Of a DNA stretch of 64,000 nt, positions 11,083 through 21,624 are shown piece by piece; the first letter of the stretch is position 1; every line of letters begins with the position of its first letter. The notes under the pieces are model-generated. The model saw nothing but the letters and a program-made list of their open reading frames with translations, did not search any database and was not told where the DNA came from. Both the position numbers and the translations under genes were made by a program. The DNA is taken from contig CM067551.1 of assembly GCA_034509755.1 (NCBI GenBank), positions 11,776,501 to 11,840,500 of the forward strand, in the 5' to 3' direction. The stretch comes from Anisodus tanguticus. Lineage: Eukaryota > Streptophyta > Magnoliopsida > Solanales > Solanaceae.

Positions 11083-14000
11083 GCGAATTGCGTACAACAA
11101 CAACAACAACATACCCAATGAAATCCCACAACGTGGGGTATGGGAGGGTAGAGTGTACGCATACCTTACCTCTACATTGGTAGGTAGAGCGACTGTTTTC
11201 GAGAGACCCTCGGCTCAAGACAAAGCACAAGCATAAGCAAAGTAAGACAAACAAAGCGACTAAGCCATGATAGCGACTTCTGAAAAAAAGTAATAACTAA
11301 TGCAGGTAAATAAGACAAACAAAATACACATAACATCATAAATCAAACGATTGTGGACTATAAATCAATATTGTGCCTACTACTATGATAGGCTAAGCGA
11401 GACTACAATAATAACACCACAACTACGAGTGTGTAAGCGTAGGTAGGACTACGCTCGACTACCTACTACCCTTCTACCCTAATCCGTGTCCTTTATAACC
11501 CCCTATCTAAGGTCATGTCCTCAGTAAGTTGCACTTGCGCCATATCCCGTCTAATCACCTCTCTCCAATACTTCTTCGGCCTACCTCTACCCCTCATGTA
11601 CCCGTTCATAGTCAACCTCTCACACCTCCGCACTGGGGCATTTGTGTCTCTCCTCTACACGTGTCCGAACCATCTCAACCTCGCTTCCCGCATCTTATCC
11701 TCCACCGAGGCCACTCCCACTCTGTCTCGAATATCAGCATTTCTAATTCTATCCCTCATTGTATGCCCACACATCCATCTTAGCATCCTCATCTTCACAA
11801 CTTTTATCTTTTGGGTGTGCGAAGTCTTGACCGGCCAATACTCCGCCCCATACAACTTAGTCGGTCTAACCACCATCCTATAGAACTTGCCTTTAAGTTT
11901 TGGTGGCACATTTTTATCGCACATGACTCCAGATGCGAGCCTCCATTTCATCCATCCTGCCTTAATACGATGAGTGACATTGTCATCAATTTCTCTATTC
12001 CCTTGGATAATAGACCCGAGGTACTTGAAGCTTCCTTTCTTTGGAATGATCTGAGTACCAAGCCTCATATCCACGCATGTCTCAAGGTCGCTCCCGTTAC
12101 TGAACTTGCACTCCAAGTATTCTGTCTTGGTCCTACTCAGTCTGAATCATTTAGACTCTAGAGTATGTCTCCAAACCTTCAGCTTAGCATTCACTCCGCT
12201 TCGAATCTCATCAATCAGGACTATGCCATCTGCGAATAACATACACCATAGCACCTCCCATTGGATTTGTCACGTCAGTCTATTCATCACCAAGAAAAAT
12301 AGGAATGGGCTAAGAGATGATCCCTGGTGCAGCCCCATCATCACTGGGAAGTGCTCCGAATCTCCTTCTACTGTTCGTACCCTAGTCTTAGCTCCATCAT
12401 ACATATCATTGATCGCCCTAGTGTACGCCACATGTACACCTTTAACCTCCAAACATCTCCATAGAACCTCCCTAGGGACTTTGTCGTATGCCTTCTCGAG
12501 GTCGATGAAAACCATATGTAAGTCTCTTTTCCTCTCCCTATACTATTCCACCAATCTCCTAATAAAATGAATGACTTTAGTAGTCGAACGCTCCGGCATG
12601 AATCCAAACTGATTCTCGAAAATAGACACATTTTTCCTCACCCTCATCTCCATGACCCTTTCCCAAACTTTCATAGTGTGGCTCAGCAGCTTGATACCCC
12701 TATAGTTGTTGCAACTCTAAATATCACCTTTTTTTTTGTACAAGGGAATCATTGTACTCCACCTCCATTCTTGTGGCATTCTCGCCGTCTTAAAAATGAC
12801 GTTAAATAACTCAGTCAGCCACTCCAAACCTGCCATGCCTGCGCTCTTCCAAAATTCAATTGGGATCTCATCAGGCCCGGTCGCTCGTCCCCTGCGCTTC
12901 CTACGAACAACACCCTAAACCTCATCAAACTTAATGCTTCCACAATACCCAAAATCCCGGTATCTACTAGATTGCTCCATATCTTCCCAACACAATGTCT
13001 CTATCTTCTTTTTCGTTTAAGAGTTTATGAAAGTAAGATGCCACCTCCGCCTAATATGCGCGTCCTCCACGGTACTTTGTCGTCCTCGTCCTTGATGCAC
13101 CTCACGTGATCCAAGTCTCGGGCCCTCATCTCCCTCACCTTGGCTAGTATGTACAACTTCTTATCCCCGTTTTTTTCTCTAACTCCACATACAGATGTTC
13201 AAAAGCCATCATTTTCGCCGCTGTAACCACTAGCTTTGTCTCCTTCCTCGCCATCATATACAATTCCCTATTCGTCTACTTCTCCACCTCATCCTTGCTT
13301 TTTACCAATTTCGCATACACCGTTTTTTTCGCTTCCACCTTCTCTTAAACTTTACCATTCACCATCAGTCCATTCAATGCCAACCACGGCTACCCCGCGA
13401 GACCCCTAGCACTTCTCTAGCAACCTCCCGAATGCAACTGGTCGTCCTGTCCCACATACCGATCGCATCCCCACTACTCCCCCAAGCCCTCTTGCCCATC
13501 AACCTTTCCCCCATATCCTTTGCACTAGCCATGATCAAACTCCCACATTTGATTCTTAACTTGTCATCCACAACCCTCCTCTTCTTCTCCATCTTGATTT
13601 TCAAATCCATCACCAAAAACTTATATTCGGGTTGTAAGATACTCTCTCGAAATAACCTTGCAATTTACAAAGACCGTTGTCAACCTTCCTAAGAAGCAAA
13701 GTCTATATGAGTCTTAGCCACCGAACTACGGAAAATCACCAAATGCTCATCCTTCTTCAGGAACCTCAAATTGGCTATCACCATCCCAAAAGCTCTAGCA
13801 AACTCCAAAAGCTAGACGCCTCCCCCGTTCCTGTCCCCGAGGCCAAAACCTCCATGCATGTCGTCATAACCCCCGAAAGTGCCCCGATATGTCCATTGAA
13901 ATCTCCTCCTATAAATAATTTCTCAGTGGTTGGTATACCTCCCATCACTTCGTCCAAATCTTCCCAAAAACACCTGCATAACTTCAAATTAGAATGCTGC

Positions 14001-14095
14001 AAACTAGAATGGGCTACATGTGCTATAATGTCCCCACACCCAATCTTTTGGGCCACATTGTCGAAGGAGAATCAGGCCCATCATAGCTAATTGCG
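11083..14095 (-). mobile_element. RTE-type LINE, 5'-truncated, with target-site duplication
   Basis: Minus-strand non-LTR retrotransposon. Pieces in order are an endonuclease middle part (14056-13778, with GDFNGHIG), a linker region (13616-13374, with MWDRTTSCIREVAREVLG), reverse transcriptase (12516-12130) and the C-terminal domain (12116-11655, with KMRMLRWMCG and ARLRWFGHV). The 3' end on the minus strand is a (TTG)n tail, seen as ACAACAACAAC at 11094. The flanks GCGAATTGCG (11083-11092) and GCTAATTGCG (14086-14095) form a 10-bp duplication with one mismatch, so the element proper is about 11093-14085. The N-terminal part of the endonuclease is absent (5' truncation). Stops and frameshifts are frequent. 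The RT catalytic motif reads FADG at 12236-12225 instead of the usual FADD. Confidence 0.9.
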
Positions 14096-16080
14096 GGCCT
14101 CATCTATTTGTTAGGTCATTAAACGAAGAAAATAATTGGAGGTTAAAGGATGAGATTGTTAATCTTTTTTTTTTAAGTCCTCAAGTTTGGGGTTAAAGTT
14201 ATTTCATCCCTATTACGTTCTCTTGAGCACACCTGATCTTTTATGTTTTATATGGAACTCCCGAAAGCACATGACAATTCTATTAATTTTAACCGTTGAT
14301 TTGAATGGTTGGTCGGTTGAACTTTAGTGATTAATTTATGACAACTTAAACGAAAATTTACGAACATTCTTTTATCTCCTTCAAATTAATACAACCCTAA
14401 TGGATCTAGACTCTAATTTTTCTAAGTGTCCCATGTGCTGGTCATGCGGAGCACGAGCACTGCATGATTTTGAACATTTTCATTTTGATTTTTTTCATCT
14501 TATTGTTTCAAGTCTCAAATCATTTAGTACATCGTTAAAAATGTTTCAAATATTTTGTTATTTGCATGTAAGTGACAAATAACTCGAGTTTGCATTAACT
14601 GCATTCTTCAAGTCCTTAATTGATCTTCACACGAATTTTTGAATGATGAAATAAGGTGATTGCAGAGATTTTTATTGACAAAAAAAAAAAATGTAATATA
14701 GAATGAGAGGAAATGAAAAAATTGTGAAAAATAAAAAATCAATTTATTAAAATTAAAGTGTGTAATTGAATTTTCAATACAAGTCTATGGGGTAATTTAT
14801 GTATGTTGCTAAAAAAAATGGTCAAGATAACAAAAGATTAGGTGTAATTACACAGTGTGATGGTATAATTATACTCTTCAATTCTCAATTTGTTTTGGGG
14901 GGGGGGGGGGGTTGAGAATCGGATTACTTTTTAGTATTTTTTTCTTTTTTTTTTTTTTTATTTTTTTTTTAATTTGTTTTTTATTTCTGTTATTTTAATT
15001 TCTTTTTAGTTTTTACATTTTAATTTTTTAAATATATTTTTCTTTTTCTATTAGTTATCTTTCATTTTCTTTCTTCTCATTCCCAACATTTATTTCTTGT
15101 GGTTCCATGTAATTGCTCGTATTTTTTTTTATTCATTTAGCATAATCGTGTTATTATTCTAATTTTTTAAACTACATCCCTTAATATTAGAAATAATGAG
15201 TCATTAACAAACTTGGCAAATAATGAGTGACGTTATTAAAGTAGAATTTCGTTGTGAATGAGTTATAAACATATATTTTCCTTTTTTTGAATTATTTACT
15301 TAAGTTACGTTGGAACTTACTTATGTAATATTGGAATTTGACATAAGATTATTATGTTAAACTTTTTCTTTTTCTTTTGAATTTAGGTTATATTTTTTAT
15401 TTTAATTTATTTGCTTTACTATTATTGACTTGTTATTTCACATTGCATGTTGTTTCTTTTTACTTACCGTTGATAGATTTTTTTGTCAAACATTTGAATA
15501 ATGTTATGGAATTATATTTATAAATGTTATGTTTTAGTCAAACATCCAATCCATGATGTTCTCACAAAAAAATCATGCTTTTAAGTTTTATAATTAATTA
15601 AAATTTAAATATTATTAATTTGAAATATATATATATATATATATATATCAAATATTTTTTATAATATTAATTACAAATATATGATTATTAATTAATATAT
15701 TTTTAAGAAACAACGTGTTATTAAATAACTAATTTAATAACATTTATAAAGGAACATATTTTTTAAATATTAATTTTAAATTTTTTATTCTAAATTTTAT
15801 TTTTAAATAATATTAACTGTGTAATTACACTTATGTAACCGAACAACACGCATATAATTATACTTGTAATTATATTATGACAAACAAATATGTTATTGTA
15901 ATTACTAGGCAATAATTACACCAATTCCAATTTTAAGGTGGATTTCCAAACAGACCCTAGACAAAATTAAACCTACTCAGTTAAGTTTTAAAAAAAAGAA
16001 GTAGAGATAATTGGAAGATTCTCACACTTTTAAACTACTTATATTTGTAGCTGTGCCGCTTCACTTTGTTATTAGGGTTT
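14096..16080. other. Intergenic, AT-rich; homopolymers and one probable repeat
   Basis: No gene seen. About 14840-15960 is rich in TGTAATTACAC-like words in both directions and ends with GGATTTCCAAACAGACCCTAG, like one end of a non-autonomous DNA element; the other end was not found. It contains a G run at 14897-14911, T-rich tracts near 14940-14970 and an (AT)n run at 15626-15648. The promoter of the p23 gene should lie in the last few hundred bases. Confidence 0.45.
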
Positions 16081-16082
16081 TT

Positions 16083-16145
16083 CATAGTCTCTGTCTCTCT
16101 ACCGCTCTCTCTCTCTCTACCGCTCTCTCTCTCTCTCTCTCTCTA
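16083..16145 (+). repeat. (CT)n tract in p23 5' leader
   Basis: Interrupted CTCTCT runs 50-110 bases before the start codon, a common feature of plant leaders and core promoters. Confidence 0.85.
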
Positions 16146-16195
16146 CGCTTCTCATCTTCTCCGTCGAGACTCTCGAGACACACAAAAATTCAAAT

Positions 16196-19100
16196 ATGAG
16201 GTAATCTAACATCTCTCCCTTTTTCCTTTACTATTCAATTTTTATTTTCGTAAGATCTCAGTTTATTATTACCTTATTTTTTTGTGCTGGATCTCTAACA
16301 AATTCGTTTAATATATCATATTTACTTTAATTAGTGTGTTTATCTGTTTCTGTATAACGGTGATTTGTTTGCACTGCGGACTCTTTATCTCTAATTAATT
16401 AATGGAATACACGGAGTTTAAGAAATAAATTAAGACTTTTGAATCTTATTATCTAAAACAAGCTAAAAATATTTGTGTGCTTATAAATGCGTAAAAGTTA
16501 AATTTTAAAGTTAAACTTTTGTCAAATAAGTAAATGTGTCAATTCTTTTTGTGACCGACTAAAAAAATAAAGTGTCTCAACAGAGGGAGTACTAGTTATG
16601 CTGAATGTGTATATATGAGTCTTTGTTTCTTGTGATTTATGGTTAATTTTTCTTACATGATTATCAGATTTTTTATTTTTAAATAATGTTACTTATGTTA
16701 ATCATAGATTTAGTTGGAAGTTGATCTATTTACGTGAGAAATGGTCTGGTAGGATAGTCATGTTAAATATTGTGAAAGGAGAAGGTGAAAATTCTCTTAC
16801 ATAGCCAAACATTAAGGGCCCGTTAGGCCATGAAAAGTGTGAGTATTTGAAAAAGTAGTTTCTGTTTTCTATGTGAAAATTGGAGTTGTGTTTGGGCATG
16901 AATACAAATTGGAGTTTTTCTTTTCAAATTTTTGTGAGTAATTTGGAGCGAAAAAAGTGAACTTTGTGGCTTTTTTCAAATTGCGGAATTTTATGGTCAA
17001 ACATGATTTTCTGAATTCAACTCAGGAAAAAGTAAAAATATTTATGGCCAAACTGCCACTAAAATAACAACAACACCCAGTGAAATCCACGAGGTGTCTA
17101 TGAGTTAAAGTGTACGCATACCTTACCCCTACCTTGAAGGTAGAAAAGTTGTTTCCGATAGACCCCCGGCACAAGGAAAACAACCACTAAATGATAGAAC
17201 AAATTCTTATTTTAGTTTGTAAATGAGTTTCGTGATGCCACAATTTTTGTCTGCCTAGAGAATTTCTTTTGTCCCTCTCAAGTTAGGGGTAAGTTCTACA
17301 TACACTCTACCCTCCCACCCTCCCCAGACCCCACTTGTGGGATTGCACCGGGTATGTTGTTGTTAGAGAATTTCTTTTCTCATTCTCTGTATGTGAATAT
17401 ATTGTGACTCATCTAATTTGCACAAAACCCTGCATATAAATATTTAAAGTTCACTCTTTTGGCTAAAGATCAACTTTTTTTTGTTGGCAGCCTCCATCCA
17501 GAAGTCAAGTGGGCACAGAGGCCTGATGTGGTGTATCTTACTGTGATTTTACCCGATGCTAAAGATCCAAAAGTAAACTTGGAGCCAGAAGGAGTTTTTA
17601 CCTTCACTGCTACTGGTGGAGCAGGAGATCGTCTCTATGAGTTGAAACTAGAGCTCCAGGATAAAGTTAATGTTGAGGTAGGAGGCTTTTGTTTGATTTG
17701 GAGACATTATTGGATTGATTTCGATTTTATAGTTGCTCATACCAATATACCATGCCTGTCTATATTATATTTCCATTTGGGGCAGGTTAGGTAGAGCTAA
17801 CATGACAGAAATGTTGTAAATCATGCTTATTGAAGTCAAATCACAAGAGTAGTTGAACCAATTACAAATGCAAACTTTATTATTCAGTTACATTAAGATT
17901 TAACAAGGTGATGGAGTTTATGTGGTTTAGCAATCATAAGATGGTAGAAAGGGCCAAACCAACTTGTGGGATTACACTTGGTATGTTATTGTTGTAGGAT
18001 AGTAACAAGGGAATGACAGTTTTTGTGATTTAGCTATCATAAATTATGATTCATAATATAGTATCTAGTGGTGAAGGGAACTGGGCCATTGAAGATACAA
18101 ATTTAAGCCAGCATTTTGATTTAATCTCCACACTTGTCTATCCCCGTTAAATAGAGTTGCATTGTAATTCGCAATTTCATTCTGAAGGAGAGCAAAATAA
18201 GTACCGGCATGAGAAGTATAGTCTGCATTCTGCAAAAAGCAGAGCCAAAATGGTGGACAAAATTATTGCGTGGAGACGGGAAAGCGCCTCACTATGTGAA
18301 AGTAGATTGGGACAAGTGGGTGGATGAAGATGATGAACCTGAAGCTGGTATAATCTCTATCATGTTCTGTCAATCTCTTACCATAGTTGTTATCAGACAT
18401 GCAGAAACTGACTTTGTTACTGCTTCAAACAATTTTTAGGTCCTGGCGATATGGATATGAATGGAATGGATTTCTCGGTGAGAATTTACTGCATTGTTCT
18501 ATATACATATGTTGCATATTTTTTGGAATATCTTTTGATCTTTCTGTTCACTGGTGTAATTTGTAGAAATTCGGTGGAATGGGAGGTGGTGACATGGCTT
18601 CAATGATGGGAGGAATGGGAGGTGGTGATATGGCTTCGATGATGGGCGGAATGGGTGGAATGGGTGGAATGATGGGCGGAATGGGTGGCATGATGGGCGG
18701 AATGGGTGATATGGCTGGAATGATGGGTGGAATGGGAGGTGATATGGGGGATGACCTTGATGATAGCGACGATGAAGGTAATTTAACATCTTTGAAGCAT
18801 GTATAGATTGCCGATTTTTGGTTTTGTTGATGTGTTGTTGGATTTGAATCCTCATGCAATCAGTGATTGCATATTTTGCACTACTTCTTTTGGCCCTTCT
18901 TTCTCCTTTCTGCATAAAAAAGTTTTCTTTGTCTCGTCCTCTCCTCCAGAATGCACAGGGTGTGGAAGAATTCAATAGCAAACCTATTCAACCATGTTGC
19001 TTTAAAACAACTATTAAAATTAAAAAAATGATTTGAGGAATTTATGCATTCTGTGATGTAAATTTATGCCTGGTATCATATGTGATTCTTCAAAATTGAT

Positions 19101-19815
19101 ACGGTTGAAATGGCTGAACTTAGCCAAATCCTTGTTGTACTAACTGTTTCTGGTTGTATTCAATTCAGACCTCCAAGTTCTGTTTTGTTCACGTCTATTT
19201 TGGCATAACAGTTCTCAATTTGCACATCCACCGGTTTTTTGGGGGTAGGAGGATAGTTTTTGTAGTAGAAAACAAATTTGGGTTTGGTGCAATTATATGA
19301 CTTGAGAGGAAGACCAAGGAGAGTAGAATTTTAAGGAGATCATGTAGAATCAGCATTTGTCATTAAACAAGATGCTTCAAAGAAAAAAGGGAACACATAT
19401 TGTTAATTTTCTTTTTGAAAAAAGAAAGTTGTATACAAAGAGTAACACAATTTGCCTCCTTCCAAAAGTTGATGGTAGTGGATAAATTTGGAATATATGT
19501 TTAGATATGCTAATCAGGTTATTTCCTAGAGGAAGTAATTGCATACTTTACCTTAGGCAATCTGTACTTGAAAGGAGTGTCCAACATGTGTATATCATGT
19601 AGATTTTGTCTGAGGTTTATTTATGTTGTGATATTTCCGTTCCTTCTATGGTTTATAGTGGCTTTCTCTACTTGTCATAGGGCACTGTATGTAAAAGCTC
19701 GATTTTATTCTCATCTGCAGAGCAAGAAGTGACAAAGCCTTCAGCCAAAGCTGATGAGACGGTAGATGCGAAACCACAAGAAGACATCAGCAAGGCAGGA
19801 GGTGAGGCTGCATAA
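16196..19815 (+). CDS. p23: p23-type HSP90 co-chaperone (CS domain, Gly-Met-rich tail)
   Basis: Six coding exons join in frame: 16196-16200, 17491-17677, 18188-18347, 18440-18477, 18567-18777 and 19721-19815. The sum is 696 nt, 231 residues. All introns are GT-AG. The acceptor of exon 3 could instead be 3 nt later. The first exon contributes only ATG plus two bases. The CS domain spans about residues 1-110: LHPEVKWAQRPDVVYLTV, NLEPEGVFTF, then KAEPKWWTKLL and HYVKVDWDKWVDEDDE, the hallmark of plant p23. A Gly/Met repeat tail follows (residues ~130-190), then an acidic end. p23 binds the ATP-bound HSP90 dimer in cytosol and nucleus and slows its cycle; plants have two types, and the Gly-Met tail fits the p23-1 type. 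Intron 1 (1.3 kb) and intron 2 carry repeat fragments. No damage seen. Confidence 0.95.
16816..17059. mobile_element. Harbinger/Tourist-like MITE in p23 intron 1
   Basis: A 244-bp non-coding block with imperfect inverted ends (GGGCCCGTTAGGCCATGAA on the left; the reverse complement of the right end agrees at 14 of 19 positions) and a TAA duplicated on both sides (16813-16815 and 17060-17062). Confidence 0.6.
17063..17180 (-). repeat. RTE/TS-type 3' tail fragment in p23 intron 1
   Basis: Matches the 3' end of the RTE LINE at 11094-11220: AACAACAACACCCAGTGAAA, then GTGTACGCATACCTTACC and TTTCCGATAGACCC. There is no LINE coding sequence attached. Confidence 0.8.
17275..17366 (+). repeat. RTE/TS-type 3' tail fragment, inverted to the preceding one
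   Basis: Same tail in opposite sense, ending GGGATTGCACCGGGTATG then TTGTTGTTA. With 17063-17180 it forms an imperfect inverted pair inside p23 intron 1. A shorter remnant in the same sense lies at about 17955-17997 in intron 2. Confidence 0.75.
18570..18750 (+). repeat. Coding Gly-Gly-Met repeat of p23
   Basis: In-frame reiteration of GGAATGGG-type units, encoding GGM, MMGG and GGDM blocks in exon 5. It includes a duplicated unit starting GGDMASMMGG. Confidence 0.85.
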
Positions 19816-21587
19816 GTAAGAAGTGGAAGCTCAGCCAAGCTCTTGAGTGCATAAGTAGTAGACATTGCTGCAGAGATCCATTGGCTTGCTTTCAGCAATG
19901 CACTAGAGTTGTCCCTTTCAGTTCATGAAAGTACAGAAGCTTATCGCGCATGGGAGTTTGATGTGAGGGACATTATTATCATTTTCATCCACCTGAGCTG
20001 GAAAACATACCTCTATGCTCTAAATTATGGGTTTTTGTACTATTGTTTTAAGTTGACTGAGAATAGTGTTTGATTGACTTTAACATCAAATCTCTGTATC
20101 TTTCTTGCGTGCCATCTCTCTTTGCGATGCTTCTGCTTAAAATGTCTTCGTTGTGCGGCTAATGTTCAAAATTCTAGAGAAGTAAAAACATGTTTGATGA
20201 ATAATCCTACTTACTCCAAATCACATCTCTGTTTCATTATCCTTAAATATTTAATTGGTGGACGAAATCTACTGTATTCTCTACAAGTAGATTGGAAATA
20301 ATTATAACAAAAATTCTTACTAAGCACAGTTTATACTTTATAGTTGGTTTTTTTTCCCGTGAAATTCTTACTAAGCACAGTTCGAAGTTCTCAAGTTCTC
20401 ACCCAAAAGATGAGAATGCTTGCAAATGCATACATAATCCTGCTCTGGTAAAAATGTTGATTGTGAGGAAGCCATCGACCTAGTTGATCCTCTCTCTCTC
20501 TATTAACCATGTAAAAACAACTTTCTTTATTCTATTTTTATGTTTTACTATCTTCTTATTGCCTATTCAACGTAATCACGTATATAATAGGATTTAATGG
20601 AAAGACCTAATTGGACCTGGACTATGATGGTAGCGAATGTGCCCTTAGCTTCCACAAATGTTGGCGCCCATATGTACCTCGAGAGTCCTAATCCATTCAA
20701 ATAAAAATGGACGAGCACCTACGACTAAGAAGAATGGCATGTCGACCTCATGGTGCGAGAATCTTTCAGGGTAATCACTTCACATCCTTCCAATGCTCCT
20801 GAAGATTTGGTAGAGGAGATAGAGCTTCAAAAGCCTCAACAAAGAAAGAATTCTACACGAGATAACAAAGAACGTTAAAGTAATTACTACTAATACAAAT
20901 AACAAGTTTGTCAATTCTTCCTCCAATGACTCCCGTTCATCCTTCTTTGCTGCGTTGTTTTGTTTAAAGGCCTTCGCTATATCATAATACTAACTTGACT
21001 TTTTGTTGTTTGCTACCATCTTTTATTATGATAAAGCAGTACCAACCAATACTAGCAAGGATTATTCCATCCTAAAAAATAACTTATTTATATATTTAGA
21101 AATGATTAAACTTCAAACTTAAGATGTTACTCAAGAAGCTTTTATAATTTTATAAATATATTATTATTTAAGATCTCAAGTTTCACAAGTCTTTAATTTT
21201 TTTTTATATATACTCAATTGAGTCAAGATACGATTTCTGTTTTTTGTTTTTGTATTTCAATTATCATATTACTTTGTTGTAGTTATACCTCCTTTTCTCA
21301 AATAGTTTTATCATGCTTTTTTATAATATTTTGCCACAACTTATTTGCACTATTTGAATTGCATGTCATGTGACGAAAGTCACTTGTAACAACTCTCTAC
21401 CTTGCTCAAGATAGAGGTAAGTTATACATATTACGAACAAGTAGGATTTTGGGTATGTTGTTGTTATACTCAATTGAGTCAAGGAGCTTGGGCTGGGTCC
21501 AACCCTAAACCCTAATTAAATTAACAAAAAAAGGTCCAACCCTAAACCCTTGTGAGTTTTTTGTTTTCTTCACTCTTTTTCCTCATC

Positions 21588-21590
<3 letters not shown>
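19816..21590. other. 3' region of p23 and upstream region of the WD40 gene
   Basis: 19816-20100 is the likely p23 3' untranslated region. The rest is AT-rich and contains an RTE/TS tail remnant at about 21390-21466 (plus sense, ending in TATGTTGTTGTTA). CCCTAAACCC words at 21503-21550 just upstream of the WD40 gene resemble telo-box elements of genes for translation-related proteins. Confidence 0.45.

Positions 21591-21592
<2 letters not shown>

Positions 21593-21621
<29 letters not shown>
21593..21621 (+). repeat. (GA)n tract directly before WD40 start codon
   Basis: AGAGAG run ending 3 bases before the ATG at 21624. It lies in the 5' leader. Confidence 0.9.

Positions 21622-21623
<2 letters not shown>

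Positions 21624-21624
<1 letters not shown>

Noticed and set aside
11515..11883. Plus-strand open frames over the LINE (also 12106-12570 and 13677-14090)
   Set aside because: Antisense to the RTE coding sequence, which carries the recognisable endonuclease and RT motifs on the minus strand.
18499..18981. Minus-strand Pro/His-rich open frame of 160 codons
   Set aside because: It is the antisense of the Gly-Met coding repeat of p23. Its composition follows from the repeat and no domain supports it.
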